Shown: positions 11,033 through 22,015, counted from the first letter of the stretch. The stretch is 64,000 nt of DNA from Megalobrama amblycephala (GCF_018812025.1 NC_063050.1:9053539-9117538), one strand, 5' to 3'. Notes: a model not told the origin generated them from the letters alone. Program-made: numbers and translations.

Positions 11033-12466
11033 ATGGCGGAAAAGCAGCAAAAGTTTACAAAGTGTGCTCCTCCCTGTCCGCGCTTCATTACGGACGGGGA
11101 TACACATGAAATGTGTGTAAAATGCCTGGGAGTTGAGCATGCACAGGCAGCTCTCGAGGGAGCTGTCTGTGTACATTGCGAGAGGCTCACTCTCAGAGTG
11201 CTGCGTTCACGCCGGGTGCTCTTTGAGGAGGGCGCCGCGGCGAGTGTTCCCCGCGGGTCCGGTCCCGCTGCTGCTGAGGCACGGCCAAGGCTGCACTCGT
11301 GGGGTTCACAAATGGATTTAGCAGAGGGGGGAGAGACGGGCTCTGCCCTATCGCTCCCCTTACCTGCTAGACCCAGTGTCTCTCCTCTGGTGGCGGAAGC
11401 ACGCGCTGCGGTTTCTTCCCCCCGGAGAGAGATACCGGCACTCAACATATCTTCCTCCGAGGAGGTTGATGTGGAGGGTGTCGGAGAAGGAGATGAGGGA
11501 CCGCCATCCTCATCTCCAGCGTACGAGGAGCTTTTGGAGGTAGTGACCCGGGCAGTTGAAAAGTTAAACATAGACTGGCCCGCAGAGAAAAGTGAAACTC
11601 AGCCTAAGAGCAAACTCGATGAAAGATTTCTTCCAACACGGTCACTACCCCAGCGTCGGGGTCTGCCGTTCTTTCCCGACCTCCACACCGAGGTGTCGAG
11701 GTCGTGGAAGAGACCAGTACAATACCGTGTTTACAGCCCCCAAACGTCATTATACAGTAACATCATGGGGCTGAAACACCACGGCTATGGGACGATGCCT
11801 CGGGTGGAAGAGACGCTCGCCAGCTATCTCTCTCCCGAGTCTGCGTCGTCCCTTAAGACCCCGACGTTGCCCACTAAGCCATTAAAAACAACCTCCAGCC
11901 TAGTGGGCAAGGCTTATTCGGCGGCAGGTCAGGCGGCGGCATGCCTGCATACAATGTCTATCTTGCAGGCTTACCAAGCCGACCTGCTGGGGGAAATAGA
12001 TGAGAGCGGGGAAGCGTCATTTGAAGCTATACATGAGCTTAGGAAGGCGACAGATCTAGCTCTCCGGGCCACCAAGGAGACAGCCAAATCAATCGGCCGC
12101 TCTATGGCAGCCCTGGTGGCCACGGAGAGACACGTTTGGCTCAACTTATCCGACATAAAGGAAAAGGATAAGAACGTCCTGATGGACGCGCCGCTGTCTC
12201 CTGGTGGCCTGTTCGGCGACGCAGTGACATCTGTTGTCGACAGGTTCCAGGAGACACGCAAACAGTCAGCGGCGCTTCAAAAGCTTCTCCCCCGTCGCTC
12301 TCTTCCCCCCGAGGCTGCTGGGCGGGAGCAGCCTCGGCCGATAGCCAGCTCCTCGGCGCACAGGGCGCAGCAGAAAGCCAGTGTGGCCACCCGGGCTCCC
12401 CCGCAGAAAGCTTGGGGACCGGGCGGCCGGCACAGGCGAAGCCTTCCGGGGGTAGGGCGGATCTGA
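11033..12466 (+). CDS. DIRS ORF1, gag-like protein
   Basis: A 477-residue open frame. The N-terminus is Cys/His-rich (CAPPCPRF..., CVKCLG, CVHCE), suggesting a zinc-binding or nucleic-acid-binding head. An acidic Ser-rich middle with SSSEEVDVEGVGEGDEG follows, then a conserved helical C-terminal region with TLASYLSPESASSLKTP. The second DIRS copy (25850-26756, minus) has the same order, so the protein is a real conserved product. The frame is intact. Its assignment as structural gag rests on position, not on a recognised capsid motif. Confidence 0.75.
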   Translation: MAEKQQKFTKCAPPCPRFITDGDTHEMCVKCLGVEHAQAALEGAVCVHCERLTLRVLRSRRVLFEEGAAASVPRGSGPAAAEARPRLHSWGSQMDLAEGGETGSALSLPLPARPSVSPLVAEARAAVSSPRREIPALNISSSEEVDVEGVGEGDEGPPSSSPAYEELLEVVTRAVEKLNIDWPAEKSETQPKSKLDERFLPTRSLPQRRGLPFFPDLHTEVSRSWKRPVQYRVYSPQTSLYSNIMGLKHHGYGTMPRVEETLASYLSPESASSLKTPTLPTKPLKTTSSLVGKAYSAAGQAAACLHTMSILQAYQADLLGEIDESGEASFEAIHELRKATDLALRATKETAKSIGRSMAALVATERHVWLNLSDIKEKDKNVLMDAPLSPGGLFGDAVTSVVDRFQETRKQSAALQKLLPRRSLPPEAAGREQPRPIASSSAHRAQQKASVATRAPPQKAWGPGGRHRRSLPGVGRI

Positions 12467-12529
12467 GGACCGTCATTATCTCCCGGAAGGCTTCCAAGAA
12501 AAGGTCCTGACGCCAGTCACTCGGGACCT

Positions 12530-14643
12530 TTGAGGGCAGTCCCCTCCGGGGTAATTCAATTGTCATATCAGGCGCCCGTCCTACCCCGTTGCCCTCAGGG
12601 GGCCGCTCTGCCAACCCTGCCACCCAGTGTGCGTCAGGGCGCAGCGGTCTCCACCGATCCTCCGAGGGGGGTCGGTCAGCGCTCGATTCGTTTGTCTGCC
12701 GGTGCGCCGTGTCAGATGAACGAGCCAAGTGCTCAAAAAACACCAGAGACCAGTCTCGAGAGACTGGTTCCCTTAGTAGAATATGTGGAAGAATGGAAAA
12801 GTCTCCCGAACATTTCGAAATGGGTACTGCTCATAATACAACAGGGTTACAGAATTCAGTTCGGTTCTCGACCGCCCAAGTTCAATGGGTTCTCCACACA
12901 GTGGTAGCCCCAGAGCAGTCTCTGGTGATGGAACAAGAAGTTACGACGCTTTTGCAAAAAGGAGCTATAGAGAGGGTTCCTCCTCCCAGCAAAATGTCGG
13001 GCTTTTACAGCCGCTACTTCATTGTTCCAAAGAAGGATGGAGGGTTGCATCCGATCATAGATTTACGTGTGCTAAATCGATCTGTAAAGAAGTTGAAGTT
13101 CAAGATGCTCACACTCAAACAGATTATCCCACAGATCAGGTCCGAGGACTGGTTTGTGGCAATAGATCTGAAAGACGCTTATTTTCATGTATCCATCCAT
13201 CCTTCTCACAGGAAGTTCCTCAGGTTTGCTTTCAGGGGCGAAGCTTACCAATACAGGGTCCTTCCTTTCGGCCTATCTCTATCACCCCGCACGTTCACGA
13301 AGTGCGTGGATGCAGCGCTGGCTCCGTTGAGACTCCAGGGCATCCGCGTATTGAACTATATCGACGATTGGTTGATACTAGCTCAAACAGAGCGTCTAGC
13401 AGTTCAACATCGAGATGGTGTTCTGTCACACATGGAGAAGCTTGGGTTGAGGCTCAATGCCAAAAAGAGTGTGCTGGTCCCGAGTCAGTTTGCAAATTAT
13501 CTGGGTGTAATCTGGGATTCCACCACGATGCAGGCGCAATTGACCCCTGCTCATGTGAGTTCCATTCTCGGGGCCGTGAACGGGGTGAAGTTAGGCCAGT
13601 CACTCACTGTAAAACAGTTTCAGAGACTGTTGGGTCTGATGGCAGCTGCGTCCAACGTTGTTACTATTGGCCTTCTGCACATGAGACCCTTACAGTGGTG
13701 GCTCAGGACCAAGGGGTTTTCCCCGAGGGGAAATCCTTTTCGTATGATCAAAGTCACGCGGCGATGCCTTCGTGCTCTGGTCATGTGGAAAAAGCCTTGG
13801 TTCCTGTCCCAAGGACCCGTGTTGGGAACTCCTCGTCGTCATGTAATGCTAACGACAGATGCTTCCCTCACGGGCTGGGGGGCGATCATGAGTGGTCGCT
13901 CAGCTCAGGGTCTCTGGGAGGACCATCACCTCTCCTGGCACATAAATCGGCTGGAGATGATGGCGGTGTTTCTAGCACTAAAACACTTCCTCCCAGACCT
14001 GAGGGGACACCATGTGTTGGTCCGCACGGACAACACTACGGTGGTCTCATATATCAACCACCAAGGGGGTTTGCGGTCTCGCCTGCTATGCAATCTGGTC
14101 AGCCGCATCCTCCTGTGGGCCCAGGGAAAACTCCTTTCATTGAAAGCAGCGTATATTCCGGGGCGGTTGAATGTGGGAGCAGACGCTCTGTCGAGGCATG
14201 GCGCGAGGCCGGGGGAATGGAAACTCCACACCGAGGTGGCGGAGTTGATATGGAAAGTCTACGGTCAAGCTCAAGTCGATCTATTTGCCACAGAGGAGTC
14301 AACTCAGTGCCCTCTGTGGTACTCTCTGGAGCACCCAGCGCCTCTAGGGCTAGATGCTATGCTACAGACGTGGCCGAGGCTACGTCTGTATGCATTCCCC
14401 CCAGTCTCATTGCTCCCGGGAGTTCTGGAGAAGGTTCGCCAGGAGAGGGCCGACCTAATACTGGTGGCCCCTTACTGGCCGACAAGAATATGGTTTGCGG
14501 ACCTAATATCTCTCCTTCACGGCTCTCCTATGGAGCTTCCTCTCAGACAGGATCTCCTGTCACAAGCGGGCAGCACGATTCTCCATCCCCGCCCAGAAAT
14601 GTGGAAACTATGGGCCTGGCCTCTGAGGGGGCAAGGCTCATAG
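12530..14643 (+). pseudogene. DIRS reverse transcriptase and RNase H, one frameshift
   Basis: The N-terminal part reads in one frame from about 12530 (PLVEYVEEWKSLPNISKW) to about 12888. The rest continues in another frame from there to 14643. A missing G in the GGG run at 12887-12889 explains the shift, since the second DIRS copy reads through without it. Reverse transcriptase motifs: FIVPKKDGG, AIDLKDAYFHV, LPFGLSLSPR and the catalytic box YIDDWL. RNase H follows: TTDASLTGWG, NRLEMMAVFLAL, VRTDNTTVVSYI and VGADALSRHG. The C-terminal region (VDLFA, LVAPYW) is the conserved DIRS segment between RNase H and recombinase. Catalytic residues are present, but this copy cannot make the whole protein. 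Confidence 0.85.
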
Positions 14644-15673
14644 AATCTGGTCTCCCAACCGAGGTTGTGGAGACCATCCTTCACTCCAGAGCTCCCTCCA
14701 CGAGGAAGCTGTATATGTATAAATGGAAACTGTTCGCCACATGGTGTGGCTGGCATAATACGGACCCTGTCCACTCTCCTATTAGCTGTGTGCTACAATT
14801 CCTTCAGGAAAAGTTTTCAGAAGGCTTAACCCCTTCAACATTGAAGGTATATATCGCAGCCATCTCGGCTTATCATAATCCTGTAGGGGGCTCCTCGGTG
14901 GGTCAAGACCCCCTAGTCATACGCTTCCTCCGTGGTGCACTGAGGTTGAGGCCTTCGGTGCGCACAAAGACTCCGACCTGGGACCTGTCTACCGTGCTCC
15001 GAGGGTTAGCTGAGGCCCCCTTCGAGCCGATAGAAGAAGTGTCAGATAAATTTCTAACACTGAAAACAGTCTTTCTGTTAGCAATTTCTTCCTTGAAGAG
15101 GATTGGTGATTTGCAAGCGCTGTCAGTCGCTCCATCATGTCTAGAATTTGCGCCTGGCATGACCAAGGCTTTCTTACACACTAGACCGGGCTATGTGCCA
15201 AAGGTCCCCACTAGAGTCCCAGGTCCCATCATACTGGAGGCTTTCTGTCCTCCTCCATTTGAGAATCAGGATCAGGAAAAACGTAATCTGCTTTGCCCTG
15301 TGAGGGCCCTGGATGCCTACACCCACAGAGCTGCCCTGTGGAGAAAAACAGATCAACTATTTGTATGTTACGGGTCCCCTAGAAGGGGGGCCCAGCATCC
15401 AAGCAGAGGATGAGCAAGTGGGTGGTCGAGACCATCTCACTCGCATATAAAGCAGTGGGACAGCCATGTCCCTTAGCCATTAGAGCCCATTCCACAAGAG
15501 GTATGGCCGCTTCTAAAGCTCTTTTGTCAGGAGTGTCACTGGACGACATATGTGGTGCAGCTGGATGGTCATCCCAGCACACTTTTATCAGATTTTATAA
15601 CCTTAATATAAGTTCTACTCCAGGTTCCTTGGTCTTGCAAGATAGCAGCCAGGCACTTGAAGATACGGCGTAG
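14610..15673 (+). pseudogene. DIRS tyrosine recombinase, one frameshift
   Basis: Overlaps the end of the RT frame by about 34 bases. The N-terminal SAM-like part reads SRAPSTRKLYMYKWKLFATW. The catalytic part has an Arg in SLKRIGDLQAL, the HxxR-type box AHSTRGMAAS and the probable Tyr nucleophile in HTFIRFYNL. The frame breaks at the G/C run near 15380-15392: the first frame ends at 15413 and the catalytic end continues in the frame starting at 15410. One missing base explains this. DIRS elements use this enzyme instead of an integrase to insert a circular DNA intermediate. Confidence 0.85.
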
Positions 15674-15682
15674 TTGGGACAG

Positions 15683-15800
15683 CGTTCCCATCACGTCATT
15701 GACGTAGCGTCGATAGTTCCCACGAAAGGGAACGTCTCGGGTTACGAGTGTAACCCCTGTTCCCTGAGTAAGGGAACGAGACGCTACGTCACGTTGCCGT
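15683..15800. repeat. DIRS internal complementary region
   Basis: The first part is the reverse complement of the left terminus (ending CGTCGATAGTTCCC). The second part is the reverse complement of the right terminus (AACGTCTCGGGTTACGAG). The two are joined head to tail, the template expected for forming a circular DIRS DNA. Confidence 0.85.
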
Positions 15801-15845
15801 ACCTCCTTCATACCTGGAGCGCTTGCTTCAGACATATTCCAGAAG

Positions 15846-16042
15846 CTGGCGTTCTCTGTTTTTGGGTATGCTTTATAGTTTCCTGGTCCGTGACGTCACC
15901 CGCCTCTGACGTCACGTCTTCTCATTGGTTGGATACAGAGGTGCTTCACAAACACAAAATGCAGAAGTTTCCCATCACGTCATTGACGTAGCGTCTCGTT
16001 CCCTTACTCAGGGAACAGGGGTTACACTCGTAACCCGAGACG
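15846..16042. repeat. DIRS right inverted terminal repeat
   Basis: Reverse complement of the left repeat, extended by about 65 bases that also occur in the internal complementary region. It ends at GAGACGTT, beside gene B intron sequence CTTACTTAC. Confidence 0.85.
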
Positions 16043-16055
16043 TTTTCTTACTTAC

Positions 16056-16115
16056 TAGAAGATTTTCATACACAGACGAGTTCAGTTCGGGTTTACAATC
16101 ATCAAATTGATCAGC
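16056..16115 (-). other. ITIM exon of gene B
   Basis: Twenty codons in phase 0 between AAAG and GTAAGT. The peptide ends NSSVYENLL, and SVYENL fits the ITIM consensus (S/I/V/L)xYxx(I/V/L) for SH2-phosphatase recruitment. The same exon is at 37918-37977 (Tyr replaced by Phe) and 51238-51297 (intact). Confidence 0.75.
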
Positions 16116-16894
16116 CTTTATGAATGAAGAGACAAAGTAAAAACAGTAATGTGTTATTTAAATTTCCATATTTCTGATCAAAAGACATTTGATATTTTCA
16201 CACTGACATTGAGGAGCGTTTAATTCTGTTTGACTAAAAGTGTAGGAAATCCTCAGTTAAAATATTTACCGTTGGATTCTCATACACAGGTTCACTCAAT
16301 TCAACATCACAAGCTTTGTGTCTGTCATGAGGAGGTCTGGAATCAACCATCTGTGCCATTAAAAGAAAAAAAAAAAAAGATAGAAAAAAATGAATAGAGA
16401 GAAAATAAAATGATATATATAAACAACTCATTAAATAAAGACACAACTACATTTAAACTTTCACTTTTAGTTACAAATTCATTTACCTGATCAGTAAACT
16501 ACTGATAACCAAATAAACTGTTCTCACCTGAGACTCCTGTGTGTCATTTCTCCTTTTCATCCACCTGATTCCCCTTTAAAGACAATGATTTGACACAATT
16601 ACAACCAATCAGAACTTACATGATGTTTAATACACAATTATAATTTTGAACCAATGAGGTTTCTCTAGGACGGGGCACTGCCGTTCTGAATGTGATGAAA
16701 TCTGGTGTATCTTCAGGATTTACTGCAGTAAAGATGTGAGCTTCAGACTTCCTCATTCAATAACTAACTGAATTGCTGTCAGTGTGGAAAGATAGGATGG
16801 AAAATTGGAAAATTTGCTTTGGCTCATGGTCATCATGACGTCTCACTGAATTCACAACCTTCTGACTCAGTCACTCATTCACACACACTACATA

Positions 16895-17036
16895 CCCAGC
16901 TAACAGAATTTTGTTATAAGAACATTCTCTAAATATTCAGTGTTGGTTCTGGGAACTTAAAAAACATTTTTTACGTTCCCAGAACCAACACTGAATATTT
17001 AGAGAAACTTCTTATAACAAAATTCTGTTAGCTGGG
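16895..17036. mobile_element. 142-bp palindromic MITE with TA duplication
   Basis: The two halves are almost perfect inverted repeats beginning CCCAGCTAACAGAATTTTGT, flanked by TA at 16893-16894 and 17037-17038. The paralogous introns of genes C (about 38740) and D (about 52950) have the uninterrupted site CTACATAGTACCAC. TA duplication suggests Tc1/mariner mobilisation. Confidence 0.85.
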
Positions 17037-17288
17037 TAGTACCACAGACACATACAGTGGTGTGAAAAATTGCTTGCCCACTTCCTGATTTTTTATTTTT
17101 TGCATGTTTGTCAGACTTTAATGTTTAAGATCATCAAACAAATTTAAATATTAATCAAAGAAAACACAAGTAAACACAACATGCAGTTTTTTTAAATGAA
17201 GGCTTTTATTATGAAGGGAAAACAAAATCCAAACCACATGGCCCTGTGTGAAAAAGTGCTTGCCCCCCGCTGTTAAAACATAACTTAA

Positions 17289-17760
17289 AGGGATAGTTCA
17301 CCCAAAAATGAAAATTTGATGTTTATCTGCTTACCCCCAGTGCATCCAAGATGTAGGTGTCTTTGTTTCTTCAGTAGAACACAATTGATGATTTTTAACT
17401 CCAACCGCTGCCGTCTGCCGGAACTTGGATTATAAGAGTAAATAAAACACGACAGACAAATCCAAATTAAACCCTGCGGCTCGTGATGGCACATTGATGT
17501 CTTAAGACATGAAACGATCGGTTTGTGTGAGAAACCGAACAGTATTTATATAATTTTTTACCTCTAATACACCACTATTTCCAACGGCATTCATCACTCG
17601 CGCTCTGACAATGGCAGTGATGTCTCGCGCATATACTTCAATGAGTGCTAGACATCACTTCGGCTGTCAGAGCGTGATCAGACCTCACAAATCGAGTGGT
17701 GAATGCCGTTGGACATAGTGGTGTATTAGAGGTAAAAAATGATATAAATACTGTGAGAGC
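17289..17760. mobile_element. TTAA-type element fragment with internal hairpin
   Basis: After TTAA (17285-17288) comes AGGGATAGTTCACCCAAAAA, the start of a family abundant in cyprinids. The 3' half (about 17520-17755) is a long imperfect palindrome around TTACCTCTAATACACCACTA and its reverse complement. The matching right terminus is missing. It interrupts the Tc1 arm. Confidence 0.6.
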
Positions 17761-17789
17761 CATTTTCCACAAATGGTGAAAACATGGAA

Positions 17790-18540
17790 CTGTGGTGAAC
17801 CTTCCCAGGAGTGGCGTGGCCGCTCAACCAAAATGACCCCAAGAACGCAGCGATGACACATCCCAAGAGGTCACAAAAGACCCCACAGCAACATACAAAG
17901 AACTGCAGGCCTCACTTGCCTCAGTTAAGGTCAGTGTTCATGACTCCACCATAAGAAAGAGACGGCCTGCATGGCAGATTTCCATGACGAAAACCACTGC
18001 TGAGCAAAAAGAACATAAAGGCTTGTTTCAGTTTTAACAGAAAACATCTTAATGATCCCCAAGAATTTTGGGAAAATACTCTGTGGACTGATGAGACAAA
18101 TGTCTTTTTGGAAGGTGTGTGTCCCATTACGTCTGGTGTAAAAGTAACACAGCATTTCAGAAAAAGAACATCATACCAACAGTAAAATATGGTGGTGGTG
18201 TGATGGTCTGGGGCTTTTTTGCTGCTTCAGGACCTGGAAGACTTTCTGTGATAAATGGAACCATGGATTCTGCTGTTTACCAAAAAATCCTGAAGGACAA
18301 TGTCCGGCCATCTGTTTGTGACCTCAAGCTGAAGAAAACTTGGGTTCTGCAGCAGGACAATAATCCAAAACACACCTCTGAATGGCTGAAGAAAAGAAAA
18401 AAAATGAAGACTTTGGAGTGGCCTAGTGAAAGTCCTGACCTCAATTCTATTGAGATGCTGTGGCATGACCTTAAAAAGGCGGTTAGAAATCCCTCCAATC
18501 TGGCTGAATTACCACAATTCTGCAAAGATGAGTGGGCCAA
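17790..18540 (+). pseudogene. Tc1-like transposase remnant
   Basis: An open stretch from 18119 gives the C-terminal catalytic part: VKYGGGVMVWGFFAASGPG, then the second Asp in QQDNNPKHTS and the Glu in SPDLNSIEMLWHDLKKAV (DDE-type catalytic residues). The upstream part (helix-turn-helix region, 17790-18118) is recognisable only in broken frames. At about 18540 it is cut off within ...CKDEWAK and passes straight into reversed DIRS sequence. Non-functional. Confidence 0.8.
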
Positions 18541-18542
18541 AA

Positions 18543-20740
18543 GAAACGGCACTGTAGGAACTCAAGTACTGTACCTATCGGGCAGACTGGATCCAACTGT
18601 CGTTCTTGACACAAGGAAGTGAACAGTTTCCACTTCAAGGCGTATAGTTTCCTCGTGGAAGGAGCTCTGGATTGAAGAATGGTCCCTACAACCTCAGTTG
18701 AGAGACCAGCCTCTATAAGTTTGGCCCCCTCTGAGGCAAAACCCACAGATTCCACATTTCTAGACAGGGATGAAGAATCGTGCCCCCCGCCTGAGACAGG
18801 AGGTACCTCCTGATCAGAATCTTCCAAGGTGAGCCATCGAGAAGAGCTATTAGGTCCGAGAACCATATGCGGCTCGGCCAGTGAGGTGCTACTAGCAGTA
18901 GAATTCTCCCTTCCTGGCATATTCTCTCCAGAACTGGGAGCAGAGCAACTGGGGGAAATGCGTACAGACGCAGCCTCGGCCACGTCTGTACCATGGCATC
19001 CAGTCCCAGAGGAGCTGGATGAGTGAGGGAGAACCGAAGTGGACAGTGTGTCATATCCTGAGACGCGAACAGATCCACTTCTGCTTGGCCATAAATCTCC
19101 CATATGAGCTTCACCACCTCTGGGTGAAGTCTCCATTCCCCTGGCCTCAGCCCCTGCCTCGACAGAATGTCTGCTCCAATATTGTGAGTCCCTGGAATAT
19201 AGATAGCTCTCAAGGAGAGATCTCAAGGAGGATCTGTTGCGCCATTTTGTATAATGGGCGCGACCTCAGACCCACCTGCCGATTTATATACGAGACCACC
19301 AATGTATTGTCTGTTCTGACTAGCACATGATGGCCCCTTAGGTCTGGAAGGAAGAACTTCAATGCATTGAAGACTGCCATCATCTCCAGGCAATTTATGT
19401 GCCACGAGAGCTGATGACTCTTCCACAGACCCTGAGCTGAGCGGCCTTCCGTCTGTCGTCAGAGTGATATGACGACATCAAGCTCCTAACACAGGGCCCT
19501 GGGACAGGAACCAATTTTTGACAGCGCCACGTGATCTTGATCATACGAAATAGGTTGCCCCTTGGGGAAAACCCTTTGGTCCTGAGCCACCACTGTAAGG
19601 GTCTCATGTACAGCAGGCCAAAAGGTATCACGTTGGACGCTGCTGCCATCAGACCCAACAGTCTCTGGAACTGTTTTACAGTGCATGACTGGCCTAGCTT
19701 CAATTATTTCATGGCTAGTAAAATAGCAGTGATGCGAGCTGGAGATAGACATGCTCGCATTGTCACCGAATCCCACACCACACCAAGAAAAGTGGTCCTC
19801 TGTGGAGTAAGCACGCTTTTCTTGGCATTCAGTCTCAACCCCAATTTCTGAATATGTGCGAGAACGACATCTCGATGCTGAACTGCCATCTCCTCTGACT
19901 GTGCTAAAATCAACCAATCGTCGATATAATTCAGGATGCGTATGCCCTGCAGCCTGAGCGGGGCCAGCGCTGTATCTACGCACTTCGTGAATGTGCGGGG
20001 TGAGCTAGGCCGAATGGAAGAACCTGAAATTGGTACACTTCGCCCCCAAAAGCGAACCTCAGGAACTTCCTGTGCTGTGGAAGGATGGAGATATGGAAGT
20101 ATGCGTCCTTGTGATCTATTGTGACAAACCAATCCTCGGATTTGATTTGAGTCACGATTTGACTTATCGTCAGCATCTTGAATTTTAGCTTTTGTACTGC
20201 TTGATTCAGATGACGTAGATCTAAAATAGGGCGCAGCCCCCCATCCTTTTTTGGAACCAAGAAATACTGGCTGTAAAACCCTGACTGCCTGTCGGCAACC
20301 GGAACCCTCTCTATAGCCTCTTTTGCTAATAAGGTTTTTATTTCTTGCTCCAACACCAGAGCCTGCTGTGGAAGCACTGACGTTTGCAGCACTCCTTGAA
20401 AGGTGGACGGCACCAAAACTGGATTTTGTAACCTTTTTCCTATAATTTGCAGGACCCAACGTGAGATATTTTGAAGAGATTTCCACTCTACCAGAAAATC
20501 TACTAAGGGAACCAGCCTCTTGAGGCTGGCCTCTGATGTTTTGTTCACAGCACATTTTTGATGTAAATTTATCCTGCTCAGAGGATGTGACACAGTGTCG
20601 TGTTGTTCTGAACACTGCGTCACTAATTCGGTGGGAAACACTGCGCCCCAAAGCACCAGAGGTGGCGGGGTTGGCAGAACGACCCCCTGAGGGCCACGAG
20701 GTGGAACGGGCACCGTATACTGAGGTGTGTACCACACCAC
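18543..20740 (-). pseudogene. DIRS copy 2: RT, RNase H and recombinase start, broken
   Basis: From about 20740 down, one frame covers the RT N-terminus and fingers (FLVPKKDGGLRPILDLRHLN, then VTIDHKDAYFHISI). It shifts near 19985 to a frame with SPRTFTKCVDTALAPLRLQG and YIDDWLILAQ. RNase H is scattered over further frames, ending with GADILSRQGLRPGEW (18713-19213). The recombinase start (RAPSTRKLYALKWKLF) runs to the truncation at 18540. The Asp of the first RT motif is retained, but frameshifts kill the protein. Confidence 0.8.
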
Positions 20741-20968
20741 CCCGCGTGGGGCTGCCCTCAGAAGTTCTCGAAGTTCGTCGCCAGCTTGTAATCTTTGAAT
20801 CTAAATCGCTGTTACAACACGTTTGCATCTCGCTAGCTTGTTTAACTTGTCATCGGTCTCGCGCGCTTCTCTTCCAACGCGTTCATCAAACAGCTGTGGC
20901 AACTCGGATCAGTCTACAAACACGGTGAGTCATCCTTTCCCAGTGTTATATCGTGTTCCATCTGTCAC

Positions 20969-21793
20969 ATGTTTAGCATAGACCTCTCTGTCAGCGATGA
21001 GGGATTTACATGTCATAAATGTAGGGAAATAGTCAGGCTGACAGAGAGAATCTCAGAATTAGAGACACGCATCCAAACTTTAATCGAGGATAGTAAGAAT
21101 GCTGGGGCTTCAGATACTGTTTTGGATGCGACTAGCTTAGTGAACTCTGTACATTGTTCGGTTCCGGCTGTAGAGCCCGCGCAGCAGGGCACTTGGGTAA
21201 CGGTGAGGCGGCCTAGTCGCGGAAAACACCACTCTTCCGTTCCATTAAGAACATCAAACAGGTTCTCCCCACTCAGTGACGCACCCACTGAGAATCCTGT
21301 TGAAAGTGCCCTAGTAATTGGCGATTATATTACACGGAACGTGAAAATAGAGACACCAGCCACCATAGTCACATGTTTGCCGGGAGACAGAGCACCTGAC
21401 ATCAAAGCAAATTTAAAAGTGCTGGCTAATGCTAATCGTAAATACTCTAAAATTATTATTCACGTCGGCACAAATGATGTTCGACTTCGCCAGTCGGAGA
21501 TCACTAAAATTAACATTAAAGAGGTGTGTGAACTCGCAAGTACAATGTCAGGAGAAGTAATTTGCTCTGGTCCCCTTCCTGTTCGTTGGAGTGATGAGAT
21601 AGTTAGCAGATTATCATCACTCAATGGCTGGCTGTCTAAGTGGTGTCCGCAGAATAATATAGGTTTCATAGACAATTGGAAAAGTTTTTGGGGCAGACCT
21701 GACCTGTTGAAAAGAGATGGTATTCATCCGTCCCGGGATGGTGCTGCTCTTCTCTCTAGTAATATGGCACATAGTCTTAGAGCTGAAACATGA
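20969..21793 (+). CDS. L2 ORF1 with SGNH-esterase-like domain
   Basis: 274 residues. A CHKCREI Cys pair and a coiled-coil-like stretch (RLTERISELETRIQTL) open the protein, then a linker, then an SGNH/GDSL hydrolase-like fold from about residue 110: ALVIGDYITRNV (block I), HVGTNDVRLRQSE (block III, GxND) and DGIHPSRDGA (block V, DxxH). Esterase-type ORF1 proteins are known in L2/CR1-clade LINEs, where they are thought to bind nucleic acid or membranes. The catalytic Ser of the GDS motif is Tyr here (GDY), so hydrolase activity is unlikely in this copy. The frame is otherwise intact. Confidence 0.8.
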   Translation: MFSIDLSVSDEGFTCHKCREIVRLTERISELETRIQTLIEDSKNAGASDTVLDATSLVNSVHCSVPAVEPAQQGTWVTVRRPSRGKHHSSVPLRTSNRFSPLSDAPTENPVESALVIGDYITRNVKIETPATIVTCLPGDRAPDIKANLKVLANANRKYSKIIIHVGTNDVRLRQSEITKINIKEVCELASTMSGEVICSGPLPVRWSDEIVSRLSSLNGWLSKWCPQNNIGFIDNWKSFWGRPDLLKRDGIHPSRDGAALLSSNMAHSLRAET

Positions 21794-22015
21794 CAAACTA
21801 CGGCCCAGGCTAAACCGACCGTCTGCTAGCTGCCTCACGTTACAGAAGTCAGATAAATCCCAACACATAGAAACTCTTGCACCTAGATATTATCAAATAG
21901 AGACTGTGTCTGTACCCCGAATTAATAAAAACAAAAAACTTCCAAACTCATTTAATGGAAAAAATGTAATTGATGTTCAACAAATAAAAAAAATCAAGAT
22001 AATAATGATAAACAA

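Larger units (their letters stand above)
10729..16042 (+). mobile_element. DIRS-type tyrosine-recombinase retrotransposon, near full length
   Basis: It contains a gag-like ORF, a reverse transcriptase/RNase H ORF and a tyrosine recombinase, in that order. Inverted terminal repeats lie at about 10729-10887 and 15846-16042. An internal complementary region at 15683-15800 equals the joined outer ends in reverse complement, which is diagnostic of DIRS elements. Compared with genes C and D it interrupts the stretch CTTGTAGGTATTCTTAC without a clear target duplication, also as expected. The right end lies about nine bases inside the intron after the ITIM exon of gene B. Two single-base losses in coding runs (near 12888 and 15385) make this copy defective. 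Confidence 0.9.

Noticed and set aside
10897..11571. 224-residue minus-strand open frame opposite DIRS gag
   Set aside because: Mirror of the intact gag frame; Ser/Pro-rich composition follows from gag codons and there is no conserved domain.
12885..14600. Long plus-strand frame before the recombinase
   Set aside because: The first part is an off-frame reading of the RT region; only the part from about 14610 has recombinase homology.
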